Positions 27,057 through 35,381 of a stretch of 64,000 nucleotides of DNA are shown here, piece after piece. This DNA is from JAWPMV01 sp038527215 (GTDB taxonomy: Bacteria > Bacteroidota > Bacteroidia > J057). A program made the translations under genes and the position numbers. Under the pieces are notes generated by a model that had not been told where the DNA came from, ran no database searches, and saw only the letters and a list, made by a program, of their open reading frames with translations. Location: positions 1-64,000 of the forward strand of contig JBCBGC010000029.1 of assembly GCA_038527215.1 (NCBI GenBank), in the 5' to 3' direction. The first letter of the stretch is position 1. Each line of letters begins with the position of its first letter.

Positions 27057-27824
27057 TTACCAGGGATATCGTTCGCCCCAGCCTGCCTGGATTTCCTGGC
27101 GAAAGCGCTGCACCCAGGTTTCGTTCAGTTCGTTGGCGGATTGGCGGTAGTACATGGGCGCAATCTCGATCCCGCTGCGGTCTAATCCTGCAAAATCCAG
27201 GACGCGATAAATCGTCGCCTCGTAGTCCCGAATCATGTCCTCATACATGATGGTCAAAGGCTTAATCTGGTTTTGCTGGAAGTATTGGTCTATGTTGGCT
27301 TCGATCAGCTGACTTTCCTTCCAAAGATGGGTCAGCGCATCATAGTTGTACTTATCCGCATAAAAATCGGCTTCCTGGGCTCGTTCATCCCTCTGGGTGA
27401 GGTGCCACTGGTTGTCCTGAATCGCCTTCCACCAGGAGACCGCCTGCCGGACTTTGTTTCGGCGACTGAGGAAGATGTGGACCGAATTGGGAAAAAGTTC
27501 ATCCATAAGCCCGGCCTCAGGTGCATCAGCGGGCAAGCCCTTGAGCTGCCGAAATTCTGCCAGCCAGCGTTGATAGTCTGAGTGATGACGCGGCTGCTTG
27601 ATGGCAAAAACGCCATTGGGACTGCTGCCCAGCGACCAGAGTTTGGTTTTTAACTCCTCAAAATCCGATATCTGATAGTGGTCCTTGAAAGTGTCTCCTT
27701 GACTGATGTTAAAATACTCGCCAGGAACGCCTGCGATGCCCGTTTGCTCCAATCCTTTACAAAGGAGGGTGCTACCAGTTCGGGGACTGAACCAGATGCG
27801 AATCGAAGTGTGTGGTTGTGGCAT
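27057..27824 (-). CDS. Stf0-like sulfotransferase
   Basis: A 255-aa protein similar to the Stf0 sulfotransferase group (trehalose 2-sulfotransferase family). The PAPS 5'-phosphosulfate loop is visible as WFSPRTGSTLLC near residues 11-22, followed by GVPGEYFNI, which aligns with the substrate and dimer region of the family. LSRRNKVRQAVSWWKA carries the 3'-phosphate-binding Arg/Ser pattern. YEDMIRDYEATIYRVLDFAGL is the usual C-terminal motif. It should transfer sulfate from PAPS to a hydroxyl of a carbohydrate or lipid; the acceptor is unknown. No PAPS synthesis genes are near. The family is scattered in marine bacteria. Confidence 0.87.
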   Translation of the reverse strand: MPQPHTSIRIWFSPRTGSTLLCKGLEQTGIAGVPGEYFNISQGDTFKDHYQISDFEELKTKLWSLGSSPNGVFAIKQPRHHSDYQRWLAEFRQLKGLPADAPEAGLMDELFPNSVHIFLSRRNKVRQAVSWWKAIQDNQWHLTQRDERAQEADFYADKYNYDALTHLWKESQLIEANIDQYFQQNQIKPLTIMYEDMIRDYEATIYRVLDFAGLDRSGIEIAPMYYRQSANELNETWVQRFRQEIQAGWGERYPW

Positions 27825-27962
27825 GTCGTACGGGGAGGTTGAAATATAGTGTTGGCTAGGTGTACTGATTGGGGAGGGAAAAGGTTACTTTGGGAAAAGG
27901 AGGCACGTAGATTATTTTGCTAAACGAAAACACACATAAGAAGTCCATCACAACCCCTGAAC

Positions 27963-28541
27963 ATGCGCGATCTGATTGAATCCCTGCAAAATTGGTACAC
28001 CATCCACTGCGATGGAGATTGGGAGCACGACTACGGCTATGAAATCGGCACCTTGGATAATCCCGGGTTTTATGTCAGGATTGATCTTGCTGATACGGCC
28101 TTATGGGAGCTGGATATCGAAAGAAGTTTCCAACATCCTCAAGATGAACAAGATTGGTTTCAGATAAAAGTCGAAGACCAGTCCCTGCTTTGTGCTTGTG
28201 GCCCCCCTAACCTTAGTCGGGTGTTGACGATGTTTTTCGAAGACATCCTCCCTACGTATGCGGATAAGACCTACGCGTACGAAGTCTATTTGCCTTTGAT
28301 CGGACATGAGACGGAGATATGGGCACCGGTTACCGCCATTCTGATCAATGAGAAAACCCTCCGGATTACCGAGATAAAGCCCGTCAGATATTCGGGCATC
28401 AAGGTCCGGGACCTGGATGACATCCATTTCGACCAGGCTGATTTAGATAAGCTCACGGTTAGCTACGCGGTAGGAGATCAAGTAGAAGTAGAGCTGATCA
28501 ACGTATTTGATGGCGTGATGCTGTCGGCAAAAGCTCTTTGA
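27963..28541 (+). CDS. Imm53-like immunity protein with extra C-terminal domain
   Basis: A 192-aa cytoplasmic protein. Residues 1-~95 match the Imm53 immunity family pattern: LQNWYTIHCDGDWEHDYGYEI, TLDNPGFYVRIDLADT, then a region ending in the acidic FFEDILPT. Imm53 proteins normally stop near 100 aa. Here residues ~100-192 add a beta-rich domain (YEVYLPLIGHETEIWAPVTA, YSGIKVRDLDDIHFD, VGDQVEVELINVF), absent from the classical family. No polymorphic toxin gene is next to it in the window, so it is an orphan immunity gene or a regulator that reused the fold. It is followed by another small protein of unknown function. Confidence 0.72.
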   Translation: MRDLIESLQNWYTIHCDGDWEHDYGYEIGTLDNPGFYVRIDLADTALWELDIERSFQHPQDEQDWFQIKVEDQSLLCACGPPNLSRVLTMFFEDILPTYADKTYAYEVYLPLIGHETEIWAPVTAILINEKTLRITEIKPVRYSGIKVRDLDDIHFDQADLDKLTVSYAVGDQVEVELINVFDGVMLSAKAL

Positions 28542-28617
28542 AAAAGGAGGCACTTGAGGATTTCTGTAACTATGTATGATTATTTATAAATGAGTTTGAC
28601 GAGACACTAAGTCCATT

Positions 28618-29136
28618 ATGGCGATTTACCAATATTTTCTGTCGGTCTTTCCCCTGGCTGGGATAGAAAAAATACATGAAACAATACCGGCAACCATGCC
28701 TGCTTATGAGCTACAAAGCTTCGAGGGAGCAGGCTATTGGCAGGATGCGAGGCTTACTCCCGATGATATCAGAAGTGCCATGGATGGGCTATTGAAAAGG
28801 ACTGATTGGATGGGGAGCGAAACTAGTTTTTATTGGAATTCGGGAATGGATCGCCCTGACCATGATGCATCCATGCTTTTGGATGAAAGTTCCCATTCCA
28901 TTGAGGAATTTATTTTTCGGGCGGATGTAAGGGAGGCCAAGCTTGAATTTTTATGCAGCATGATTGAGTTAGGGAAATTACATCAATGGGTATTCATGGA
29001 CCGGAAAGGCAGGCTCATGCATCCAAATTTTGAGGAAATAATCCTCAGCATTCAGGATTCACGTGCCCATCGATTTTGTAGCGACCCGGAGACCTTTATC
29101 AGAGATATCCTAAAGGAAGAGGATACAGGGGAATGA
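28618..29136 (+). CDS. Unknown 172-aa protein next to the Imm53-like gene
   Basis: I do not recognise a family. The protein has no signal peptide or membrane segment. It begins with IYQYFLSVFPLAGIEKI, a helical segment DDIRSAMDGLLKRTDW, an Asp/Ser-rich turn (GMDRPDHDASMLLDESS), then VREAKLEFLCSMIELGKLH and WVFMDRKGRLMHPNFEEI, ending with DPETFIRDILKEE. The combination of a helix of the form K-L-E-F-L-x-x-x-I-x-L-x-x and a strand with D-x-x-G-x-L-x-x-P is seen in small hypothetical proteins resembling polymorphic-toxin immunity proteins. With an Imm53-like gene 76 bp upstream, an immunity-type role is possible but unproven. Confidence 0.65.
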   Translation: MAIYQYFLSVFPLAGIEKIHETIPATMPAYELQSFEGAGYWQDARLTPDDIRSAMDGLLKRTDWMGSETSFYWNSGMDRPDHDASMLLDESSHSIEEFIFRADVREAKLEFLCSMIELGKLHQWVFMDRKGRLMHPNFEEIILSIQDSRAHRFCSDPETFIRDILKEEDTGE

Positions 29137-29210
29137 TATAAAATGGGGCTATTCTCCCAACTATTCCCAACTCCCACCGTCCTTTAATCCGAACCCACAA
29201 ACCTACCACT

Positions 29211-30284
29211 TTGTCAACAGCCACTCCTAAACCAGCTCCCAGCCGCCTGATCCGTATCCTCCGCGTCGTTATGGCCATGGTCGCCATCACTTGTATGGTG
29301 ATTTTTGTGCCCTGGAACTTACTGTTCGCCCTGGTTTCGCCTTTACCTGACAGCATCCAGGAAGAAATGGAGGATGCCATCGGTTTCGGGCTGGACGGCA
29401 TCATTGTGTATGTGGATCAAGACGGGCAAGAACCCGCCTTTTATACCGCTGGTTGGAAGAACCGGGCCGAGCAAATTCCGGCTGATCCAGCCAGCTACTT
29501 CAAGATCGCCAGCATCAGCAAACTTTACGTAGCCGCCGCTATCGTGAAGCTGGAACATCAGGGCAGCATTTCCCTGGATCAAAACCTGAGCGAATTCTTT
29601 CCGCACTTAAAAGGGCGCATCGAGCATGCCGAGCGCATCACCTTGAAGCAGATGTTGCAGCACCGCAGCGGCATTCCCAACCTGACCGATCATCCGGACT
29701 TTCCCTGGTCGGACCCCCCAAAAAACAATCAGGAAGGACTGGCTTACGCCCTGGATCTTCCGGCAGAATTTGAGCCGGGTTCGGATTATGCCTATTCAAA
29801 TACGAACTATCTCCTGCTTGCGGAACTCATCGACCAGGTAAGCGGCATGCCACATTTTCAGTATATCAAGGAAAGTATCCTGGATAGCCTGGGCCTCACG
29901 CACACCTACGCCACGATGCGGGATGTCGCGCCGAATGAAATGATGAGCGGCTATTACCTCGGGTACGAACCAGCCATCACCGACCATGACTATGGGTCTA
30001 TGATCGCGACCGCTGAGGATGTAGGGATATTTTTGCGGGCCTTGAATGAAGGCTCCTTTTGGTCTGAAGCAGAACACGCCCTCTATGCCTCTGTATATGT
30101 GTTTGAGCACACGGGACTCCTGCCTGGGTACCAGAGCTTTGCCAAATATTATCCAGACATTGATGCGGTGGTGATTCAATTTGTCAATACCAGCGGCGGG
30201 GATATGTGGAGCCAGGCAGAGATCTCCTACAATCGGATCGCGCGCATATTGAGAAAGGAAGCGGAAGCTACTTCTTCGCAATAA
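29211..30284 (+). CDS. Beta-lactamase-fold serine hydrolase, membrane-anchored
   Basis: A 357-aa serine hydrolase. Residues ~15-45 contain an N-terminal membrane segment (RILRVVMAMVAITCMVIFVPW). The catalytic SxxK is SISK in YFKIASISKLYVAAAI, YxN is YSNT in DYAYSNTNYLL, and HTG stands in the third motif (EHTGLLPGYQSF). The start used is TTG 29211; ATG 29271 would remove only the segment ahead of the helix. Compared with the 25386-27056 hydrolase it lacks the C-terminal beta domain. Likely a periplasmic D-Ala-D-Ala-type peptidase or esterase; the substrate is unknown. Confidence 0.88.
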   Translation: MSTATPKPAPSRLIRILRVVMAMVAITCMVIFVPWNLLFALVSPLPDSIQEEMEDAIGFGLDGIIVYVDQDGQEPAFYTAGWKNRAEQIPADPASYFKIASISKLYVAAAIVKLEHQGSISLDQNLSEFFPHLKGRIEHAERITLKQMLQHRSGIPNLTDHPDFPWSDPPKNNQEGLAYALDLPAEFEPGSDYAYSNTNYLLLAELIDQVSGMPHFQYIKESILDSLGLTHTYATMRDVAPNEMMSGYYLGYEPAITDHDYGSMIATAEDVGIFLRALNEGSFWSEAEHALYASVYVFEHTGLLPGYQSFAKYYPDIDAVVIQFVNTSGGDMWSQAEISYNRIARILRKEAEATSSQ

Positions 30285-30294
30285 ATGGCCCTTT

Positions 30295-30942
30295 TTACTG
30301 TCCCCCAATCACAATCTTCTCTCCCAGAAACTTAGGCTGTTTTCCGATCAGCAGGTCAAGCATCACTTTGACCCGGGCCAGGTATTCCCGCAGCTGCACT
30401 TTGAAGCCATAGCTACGGCTGACGTCCTGGGCGTTAAAGGCGACGGCTTCTAACCCTTTGGCGTCCGCCAGGAAGAGGGCGCGCTCGTTGTGGAACTGCT
30501 GGGAAATGACCACCAATTTCTTTTGTCCGAAAATCTCCTTGGCCCGCACAATAGAATCCAGGGTACGAAAGCCTGCATAGTCCAGATAAATTCTGGAGGC
30601 AGGGATGCCATTGCGAATCAAGTCTTCTTTGATGGTACTGGGTTCGTCATAGGAGGTAGTGCCATTGTCCCCACTGACCAGGATATAGCGAATTTTTCCC
30701 GCCTGATAAAGTTTGACAGCTGCCTGAATACGGTATTTGTAGTACAGATTGTGGGTGCCTCTGGTGGTATACTTTGAGGTGCCGAGTAGGAGACCTACCC
30801 GTTGAGATGGGAGCTGCTTTATGTCGTCGAACATACGCCCCTTAGCGCTTTGACTGACCCATTCATGGGCACCAAAGATCAGCAGGACCGCAAGGAGGGG
30901 GGAGAAAAGCAGCAGAAGGAAAAAGATGCGTTTTCGTTTCAT
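30295..30942 (-). CDS. SanA/YdcF-like DUF218 envelope protein
   Basis: A 215-aa inner-membrane protein with one N-terminal helix (IFFLLLLFSPLLAVLLIF). The DUF218 core follows: VGLLLGTSKYTTRGTHNLYY, YILVSGDNGTTSYDEPSTIKEDLI with its SGDN motif, RIYLDYAGFRTLDSI and VVISQQFHNERAL. This is the SanA arrangement, linked in enterobacteria to vancomycin exclusion and the outer-membrane barrier; the biochemical activity is not settled. It overlaps the upstream hydrolase gene by 4 bp (ATGA), so they are translationally coupled. Confidence 0.9.
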   Translation of the reverse strand: MKRKRIFFLLLLFSPLLAVLLIFGAHEWVSQSAKGRMFDDIKQLPSQRVGLLLGTSKYTTRGTHNLYYKYRIQAAVKLYQAGKIRYILVSGDNGTTSYDEPSTIKEDLIRNGIPASRIYLDYAGFRTLDSIVRAKEIFGQKKLVVISQQFHNERALFLADAKGLEAVAFNAQDVSRSYGFKVQLREYLARVKVMLDLLIGKQPKFLGEKIVIGGQ

Positions 30943-31628
30943 GTGGCAGCTGAGGAAGAAAGGGTGTCGAGGTATGTTTGCAGTATACGGGCAAAAGCCG
31001 CTGGCTGTTTGAACACCATCATATGGTCGCCGCCGGGAAGGCTATGATTGGCGTCCTTGATCCGGCTATAGGGGAAAGTTTTGTCCCGATCCCCGTGCAC
31101 CTGAAAAACCGGACAGGCTGGGGGAGCAGGAGGTCGCCAACGGGAGAGTTCCCGTAGTGACCATTGTAAGATGGTATCGGTCTGGCGGGACACCATTTCT
31201 TTGAATACGCTTTGACTCGCTGGCGTATCATAGCCAAAGCCTGGTCCCCAAAGCGGAAAGGTGTTTAGACAGAAGCTGCGGCTAAAGAGGTGATGCAATC
31301 CCAAGGGCGCTACCGCCCGAAGGTTCCAGGGGATTTCTGTCCGCTTTTTTACCGAAGAAACCAGGATAATGCTTTCCAGTTTTCTGAAATGGCTGATTTC
31401 CTGGGCGAGGATGCCGCCAAAACTATGGCCCAGCAAAACCAGCTTGCCTCCAGGGGGGAGAACATCTTCGCCCATCCGCTTTGCGTAGGCAGGCAGCTTT
31501 TCGCCTGGTTGAGGTTCCTGCCAGTTCAGGACTTCGCAGTCCCAGCCTATCTCTTGAAGCGGCGCAAATAAGGCTTCGGTAAAGCCAAGGCCAGGCAAGG
31601 CCACTAAGTTAAAGGAAGAAGGTCCCAT
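30939..31628 (-). CDS. Alpha/beta hydrolase
   Basis: A 229-aa alpha/beta hydrolase. The oxyanion-hole segment is LVALPGLGFTEALFAPL, the nucleophile elbow is GHSFGG in LLGHSFGGILAQEI (Ser near residue 69), the acid is the Asp of VHGDRDKTFPY, and the catalytic His is in LPGGDHMMVF. Substrates cannot be told from the sequence. It heads a two-gene unit with the SanA-like gene, suggesting a shared role in the envelope. No signal peptide is present, so it acts in the cytoplasm. Confidence 0.9.
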   Translation of the reverse strand: MGPSSFNLVALPGLGFTEALFAPLQEIGWDCEVLNWQEPQPGEKLPAYAKRMGEDVLPPGGKLVLLGHSFGGILAQEISHFRKLESIILVSSVKKRTEIPWNLRAVAPLGLHHLFSRSFCLNTFPLWGPGFGYDTPASQSVFKEMVSRQTDTILQWSLRELSRWRPPAPPACPVFQVHGDRDKTFPYSRIKDANHSLPGGDHMMVFKQPAAFARILQTYLDTLSSSAAT

Positions 31629-31660
31629 GCTTAAGGATACGGCCTGCCGGAGGCAGACGT

Positions 31661-32083
31661 TTAAGCCTTCGGTAGATCACAACTCATCATCCAGGCCGTG
31701 CCGTAGCGATCTTGTACCATGCCAAAACGAGACCCCCAGAAAGTGTCCTGCAATTCCATGCTGACTTTGCCCCCTTCTGTTAGCTGAGCCCAGGCTGCTT
31801 CCAGCTTTTCCAGGGTCTGGAAGGTCGCGCTTAGCTGGACGTGAGAACCCTGCTGATAAGGCGTTTGACCCATGCCTTCCAAATGATCGCAGGCTTGTAG
31901 GACGACCTCCCCCAAGCGTAGGGTGGCATGCATGACTTTCTGATGATAAACTTCGGGAATTTCCATGGGACCATCACCAAAGCGGCTCAGCATTTCGATT
32001 TCTCCGTCAAAGGCCTGAACGTAAAACTGCAAGGCCTCTTCACAGTGGCCGGGAAACATGAGGTAGGGATTGAGGCTTTTCAT
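31661..32083 (-). CDS. VOC family (PhnB-like) protein
   Basis: A 140-aa protein when started at ATG 32083 (MKSLNPYLMFPGHCEEALQF), the standard beginning of PhnB-like vicinal-oxygen-chelate proteins; the longer frame adds 16 residues with no family support. Two beta-alpha-beta-beta-beta modules are visible (EMLSRFGDGP, HATLRLGEVVLQACDH; AWAQLTEGGKVSMELQDTFWGS, GMVQDRYGTAWMMSCD). The family includes glyoxalase-like enzymes and demethylase-like proteins; metal ligands are not all conserved here, so activity is uncertain. It is probably transcribed alone. Confidence 0.88.
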   Translation of the reverse strand: MKSLNPYLMFPGHCEEALQFYVQAFDGEIEMLSRFGDGPMEIPEVYHQKVMHATLRLGEVVLQACDHLEGMGQTPYQQGSHVQLSATFQTLEKLEAAWAQLTEGGKVSMELQDTFWGSRFGMVQDRYGTAWMMSCDLPKA

Positions 32084-32307
32084 AACAATGGTAGGTTTGA
32101 AGACGAAAGGAAAATAGTGAGCCAGGACCACAGAAGTTGTAATTGATCCAACTTTATTTCAAGCGCTTTCTCTCAAAAATCTAGCGAGCATACCGGGAGA
32201 AAGCGCGAATTTCCGGGTCCGAACGAATATTCGTGTCTATCTGTTTATTCTAGGCCTTGTTTTCTGAGGGGAGACCCCCGAATTTTAGGAAGAAATTAAG
32301 CTTTAAC

Positions 32308-32910
32308 ATGATCCAATCCTCTATGTTTGTAAAGATTTCTCGTAGTCTGGCCCTGCTGGGCCTGTTGTTCTGCCTGGCCTGTGAAACCACCGGGCTTACA
32401 CCTGCACCGGAATTAGCCGCTGGAGAAGCCGCCCTCAATGTTGACGGAGATAACGATACGGCCCCTTTTTTAGCGGCCGGGAATTATGAGGCGGGGGTAC
32501 GCTTTTCAGCCAGTCAACTGGGCAACTATGTGGGTGGGGAATTGGTCCGCATCCAATATTATATGGCCAACCGACCTGGCTCAGCGACCCTGCGCATCTA
32601 TGAAGATTCGGGGGCAGACGGTCCGGGCAACCTCCTGTACTCTCAGGGGATCACCTCAGAAATCGTAGCCAATACCTGGAATGAACATACCCTTGATGTG
32701 CCTTTTACCTTAGGGGATAAGGACCTTTGGATTACCCTGGTGATGAACCTGACCCAAGGTGATCAGACCCTGGGCTGTGATCCCGGACCCAATGTCAATG
32801 GAGGAGATTTGCTGTTTGACAGTGCTGACGGCCTGTGGGAATCCCTTTTGGACCGCTCCAATGGAGAGGTAAACATCAATTGGAACCTCCGGGCGGTGGT
32901 TAAGCTCTAG
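32308..32910 (+). CDS. Exported protein of unknown function, probable lipoprotein
   Basis: A 200-aa protein when started at ATG 32308 (or the next ATG at 32323). The hydrophobic stretch LALLGLLFCLAC with a Cys at its end is a probable lipidation site, followed by ETTGLTPAPE. The mature part is beta-rich: GVRFSASQLGNYVGGELVRIQYYM, ATLRIYEDSGADGPGNLLYSQG, NTWNEHTLDVPFTLGDKDLWITLVMN, ILF-type strand ends. The pattern recalls the beta-sandwich domains found in T9SS proteins that carry text such as GNLLYSQ and W-x-x-x-x-L-D-x-P. No catalytic motif is recognised. A strong terminator follows. Confidence 0.7.
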   Translation: MIQSSMFVKISRSLALLGLLFCLACETTGLTPAPELAAGEAALNVDGDNDTAPFLAAGNYEAGVRFSASQLGNYVGGELVRIQYYMANRPGSATLRIYEDSGADGPGNLLYSQGITSEIVANTWNEHTLDVPFTLGDKDLWITLVMNLTQGDQTLGCDPGPNVNGGDLLFDSADGLWESLLDRSNGEVNINWNLRAVVKL

Positions 32911-32954
32911 CTTTTTTCCCGATAACTGAACCATATCCGATTTCAATTGTATAT

Positions 32955-32987
32955 GCCCGTAGTACCGCGAAGTACTACGGGCTTTCT
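32955..32987 (+). terminator. Terminator after the lipoprotein gene
   Basis: gcccgtagtac (32955-32965) pairs perfectly with gtactacgggc (32972-32982), with a 6-nt loop and a short T-rich tail. Confidence 0.75.
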
Positions 32988-33148
32988 CATGGAGGGAAGG
33001 CCACTGTTCTTTGAGAAAAAAATAGCCAAACCATTGGCGAGCCGAATAATTCCGTTGGATGACGGATTTATGCCACTTTTCCTATAAAAAATATGGCTGA
33101 CTGGGAGTAAATTCGCATTTCCATTCCCAATCACTATATTAGCGAGCA

Positions 33149-34048
33149 GTGGGAAAAAGCGGCCTTTCATATCCTCAAGCCTACCTTCGGAGGCGATCTC
33201 GCAGCGCATTTTTAACGTCGCTGATGAGCATGGCATTGGTGTTGTATTTTCTAGGCTTATTTGCCGCATTCATGGTCTTCAGCAATTCCTATGCCCGGGA
33301 AAAACAATCTTCTCTGGAGCTGTCGGTAGAGTTGCACGACGGGATCAATAGCACCCGACTGGCGGTCCTGGAAACGCAATTGAAATCCCGGGAGTATGTG
33401 CAAAAGCTGCGCTATGTTTCCAAGGCAGAAGCCGGTAAGATTTTCATGGAACGAACCGGAGATGATGTGGTGAGTCTGATGGATGGGGTGAACCCTTTAC
33501 CCGCCTCTTTTGAGCTGACCTTGTGGCCTCAATATGTGGCCCAGGATAGCCTGGAATGGATCAAGCTAGAGCTAAATCAGGAACTTCTGGTTTCCAAGGT
33601 TGATTTTAACATGGAGATGATCACCCTGATGAATCGAAATATTCAGGTGGTGTCCATGATCTTTTTGGGGATTGGCCTGGTGCTCATGGTCGTAGCCCTT
33701 TATTTGATCTTCGCTACCATCCGGCTTTCCATCTATGCCCAGCGTCTCACTATCCGCTCCATGCAGTTGATTGGGGCAACCCAAGCCTTTATCCGTCGCC
33801 CATTTTTGAAGAATGGCCTGGTTCAGGGAGGGATTGCAGGATTGTTAGCAGGGGGCTTTTTGGTACTTACCATGTTGATAATCAGGCGCTATTTAGCCAG
33901 TATCGACCTGGAAGTGCAGGGCATATCCAGCCCCGGATTTATTGCAATATTAGGGGGAATTGTGTTACTTGGCCTCGCTTTAGGTTTGGCAGGTAGTTAC
34001 TTCGCGGTCAACCGTTATCTGAATCGAAACCTGGACGAATTGATGTAA
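33149..34048 (+). CDS. ftsX: Cell division protein FtsX-like permease
   Basis: A 299-aa integral membrane protein starting at GTG 33149. It has the FtsX arrangement: N-terminal cytoplasmic part, first helix ~22-45, a periplasmic domain ~50-165 (SVELHDGINSTRLAVLETQLK, VQKLRYVSKAEAGKIF, VNPLPASFELTLWPQY), then three helices (~175-200, ~225-250, ~262-290) with the RLTIRSMQLIGATQAFIRRPF loop. In the FtsEX complex it links septal peptidoglycan hydrolase activation to ATP hydrolysis by FtsE. No ftsE lies beside it. It precedes DUF3098 and uppP, an order common in Bacteroidota. Confidence 0.92.
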   Translation: MGKSGLSYPQAYLRRRSRSAFLTSLMSMALVLYFLGLFAAFMVFSNSYAREKQSSLELSVELHDGINSTRLAVLETQLKSREYVQKLRYVSKAEAGKIFMERTGDDVVSLMDGVNPLPASFELTLWPQYVAQDSLEWIKLELNQELLVSKVDFNMEMITLMNRNIQVVSMIFLGIGLVLMVVALYLIFATIRLSIYAQRLTIRSMQLIGATQAFIRRPFLKNGLVQGGIAGLLAGGFLVLTMLIIRRYLASIDLEVQGISSPGFIAILGGIVLLGLALGLAGSYFAVNRYLNRNLDELM

Positions 34049-34051
34049 ATT

Positions 34052-34453
34052 ATGGCGAAGAAATCTTCACAGCCGAAAAAGGCGAAAAAACCCGTACAGC
34101 AGAAAAAATCTACTACCCCCAAGCGGGTAGTGGTAACTGCTTCTTCAGAGGCTAAGACAGCAACCAAAACGGCGGCCAAAGCTCCTCGTACCCGCAGTCG
34201 TAAAGCTGCCCCTGAAGTGGTTCTTCCTTTCTCTCGCAAAAATTATATGTTGATGCTCCTCGGGGTAGGCTTGATTGCTTTTGGCTTCTTTCTGATGTCC
34301 CTGGATGAGTTTATCGACGCCAGCGAATTCTCAATTTCGCTCTATATAGCCCCAATCCTTGTGGTGGGAGGATTTGTAGAAATAATCTACGCGATTTTGT
34401 ATCGGCCTAAAGCTGAGGTAAGTCCCTCAAATGAAACCGCCGTTCAAGATTAG
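34052..34453 (+). CDS. DUF3098 membrane protein with basic N-terminal tail
   Basis: A 133-aa protein that begins 3 bp after the ftsX stop. Residues 1-55 are a Lys/Ala/Thr-rich, strongly basic tail (KKAKKPVQQKK, TATKTAAKAPRTRSRKAA) like those of nucleic-acid-associated proteins. Two transmembrane helices follow (MLMLLGVGLIAFGFFLM; ISLYIAPILVVGGFVEIIYA), which match the DUF3098 family. The function is unknown; the conserved order ftsX-DUF3098-uppP suggests a role in division or cell-wall synthesis. Operon with ftsX is very likely. Confidence 0.85.
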   Translation: MAKKSSQPKKAKKPVQQKKSTTPKRVVVTASSEAKTATKTAAKAPRTRSRKAAPEVVLPFSRKNYMLMLLGVGLIAFGFFLMSLDEFIDASEFSISLYIAPILVVGGFVEIIYAILYRPKAEVSPSNETAVQD

Positions 34454-34556
34454 ATTTTTGCCTTTTATGCCGCTGGGCTTGCCGTTCTTATCATTGTACT
34501 GTATCCTTGCCCGAGCTAAATCATCATCGCAAAAACACCAAGACCCTTAGGGTTTC

Positions 34557-35381
34557 ATGAATTTTTTAGAATCACTTCTCCTGGGGATCGTCCAGGGACT
34601 CACAGAATTCTTGCCAGTTAGTAGTAGCGGACACATTGAGTTAGGAAAAATTCTTCTCGGCGTAAAAGTAAAAGATCCTCTTTTATTCTCCATTGTGGTC
34701 CATGCCGCTACCGCCCTCTCTACCATTGTCATTTACTGGAAAGACATTGTAACCATCATCCGGGATTTCTTTCGCATTACCTGGAACCCTTCAACCCGTT
34801 TCGTCTACTATATCCTCATCTCCATGATCCCTGTGGGATTAGTAGGAGGCCTTTTCGAAGATCAGATCAATGCCTTGTTTGAAGGTAAGTTATTGCTGGT
34901 CGGCTGTATGTTGCTGCTCACCGGTGGGCTGCTTTGGTTTTCATCCCGGGCCAAGGCCATGGAAGGAGAGCTGACAGGCATCAAAGCCTTTATCATTGGG
35001 GTCGCGCAGGCCATCGCCATTTTGCCCGGTATTTCCCGTTCCGGTTCTACCATTTCTACGGCTTTGATCTTAGGAGTTGATCGGGAAAAAGCGGCTCGCT
35101 TTTCTTTTTTGATGGTCCTGCCACCTATACTCGGAGCGACCGCCATCAAACTCTACAAATATCTAAAGGAACCAGTGGAGGCTACAGCCGCCGCAGGAAC
35201 CGAGGATGTAGGTCTTTGGGTATTGGTGGTTGGCTTTGTCTCGGCCTTTGTGGCTGGCTTGCTGGCCTGCCAGTGGATGATCCGCATCGTGAAGCGTTCC
35301 AAACTGGACTATTTCGCGATCTATTGCTGGATCGTTGGCCTGATTGCCATCGTGGGCAGTTTTATGGTGGTAGCCAGCTAG
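34557..35381 (+). CDS. uppP: Undecaprenyl-diphosphate phosphatase
   Basis: A 274-aa inner-membrane enzyme that dephosphorylates undecaprenyl diphosphate to recycle the lipid carrier for peptidoglycan and glycan synthesis. The two BacA/UppP signatures are intact: GIVQGLTEFLPVSSSGH near the N-terminus with the catalytic Glu and Ser residues, and LPGISRSGSTISTALILGV near residues 157-175 with the Arg-Ser-Gly core. Six to eight helices are visible. It lies 103 bp after DUF3098 and is probably in the same operon. Its stop overlaps the stop of the convergent aminotransferase gene by 4 bp. truB, a usual next gene, is not present. Confidence 0.95.
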   Translation: MNFLESLLLGIVQGLTEFLPVSSSGHIELGKILLGVKVKDPLLFSIVVHAATALSTIVIYWKDIVTIIRDFFRITWNPSTRFVYYILISMIPVGLVGGLFEDQINALFEGKLLLVGCMLLLTGGLLWFSSRAKAMEGELTGIKAFIIGVAQAIAILPGISRSGSTISTALILGVDREKAARFSFLMVLPPILGATAIKLYKYLKEPVEATAAAGTEDVGLWVLVVGFVSAFVAGLLACQWMIRIVKRSKLDYFAIYCWIVGLIAIVGSFMVVAS

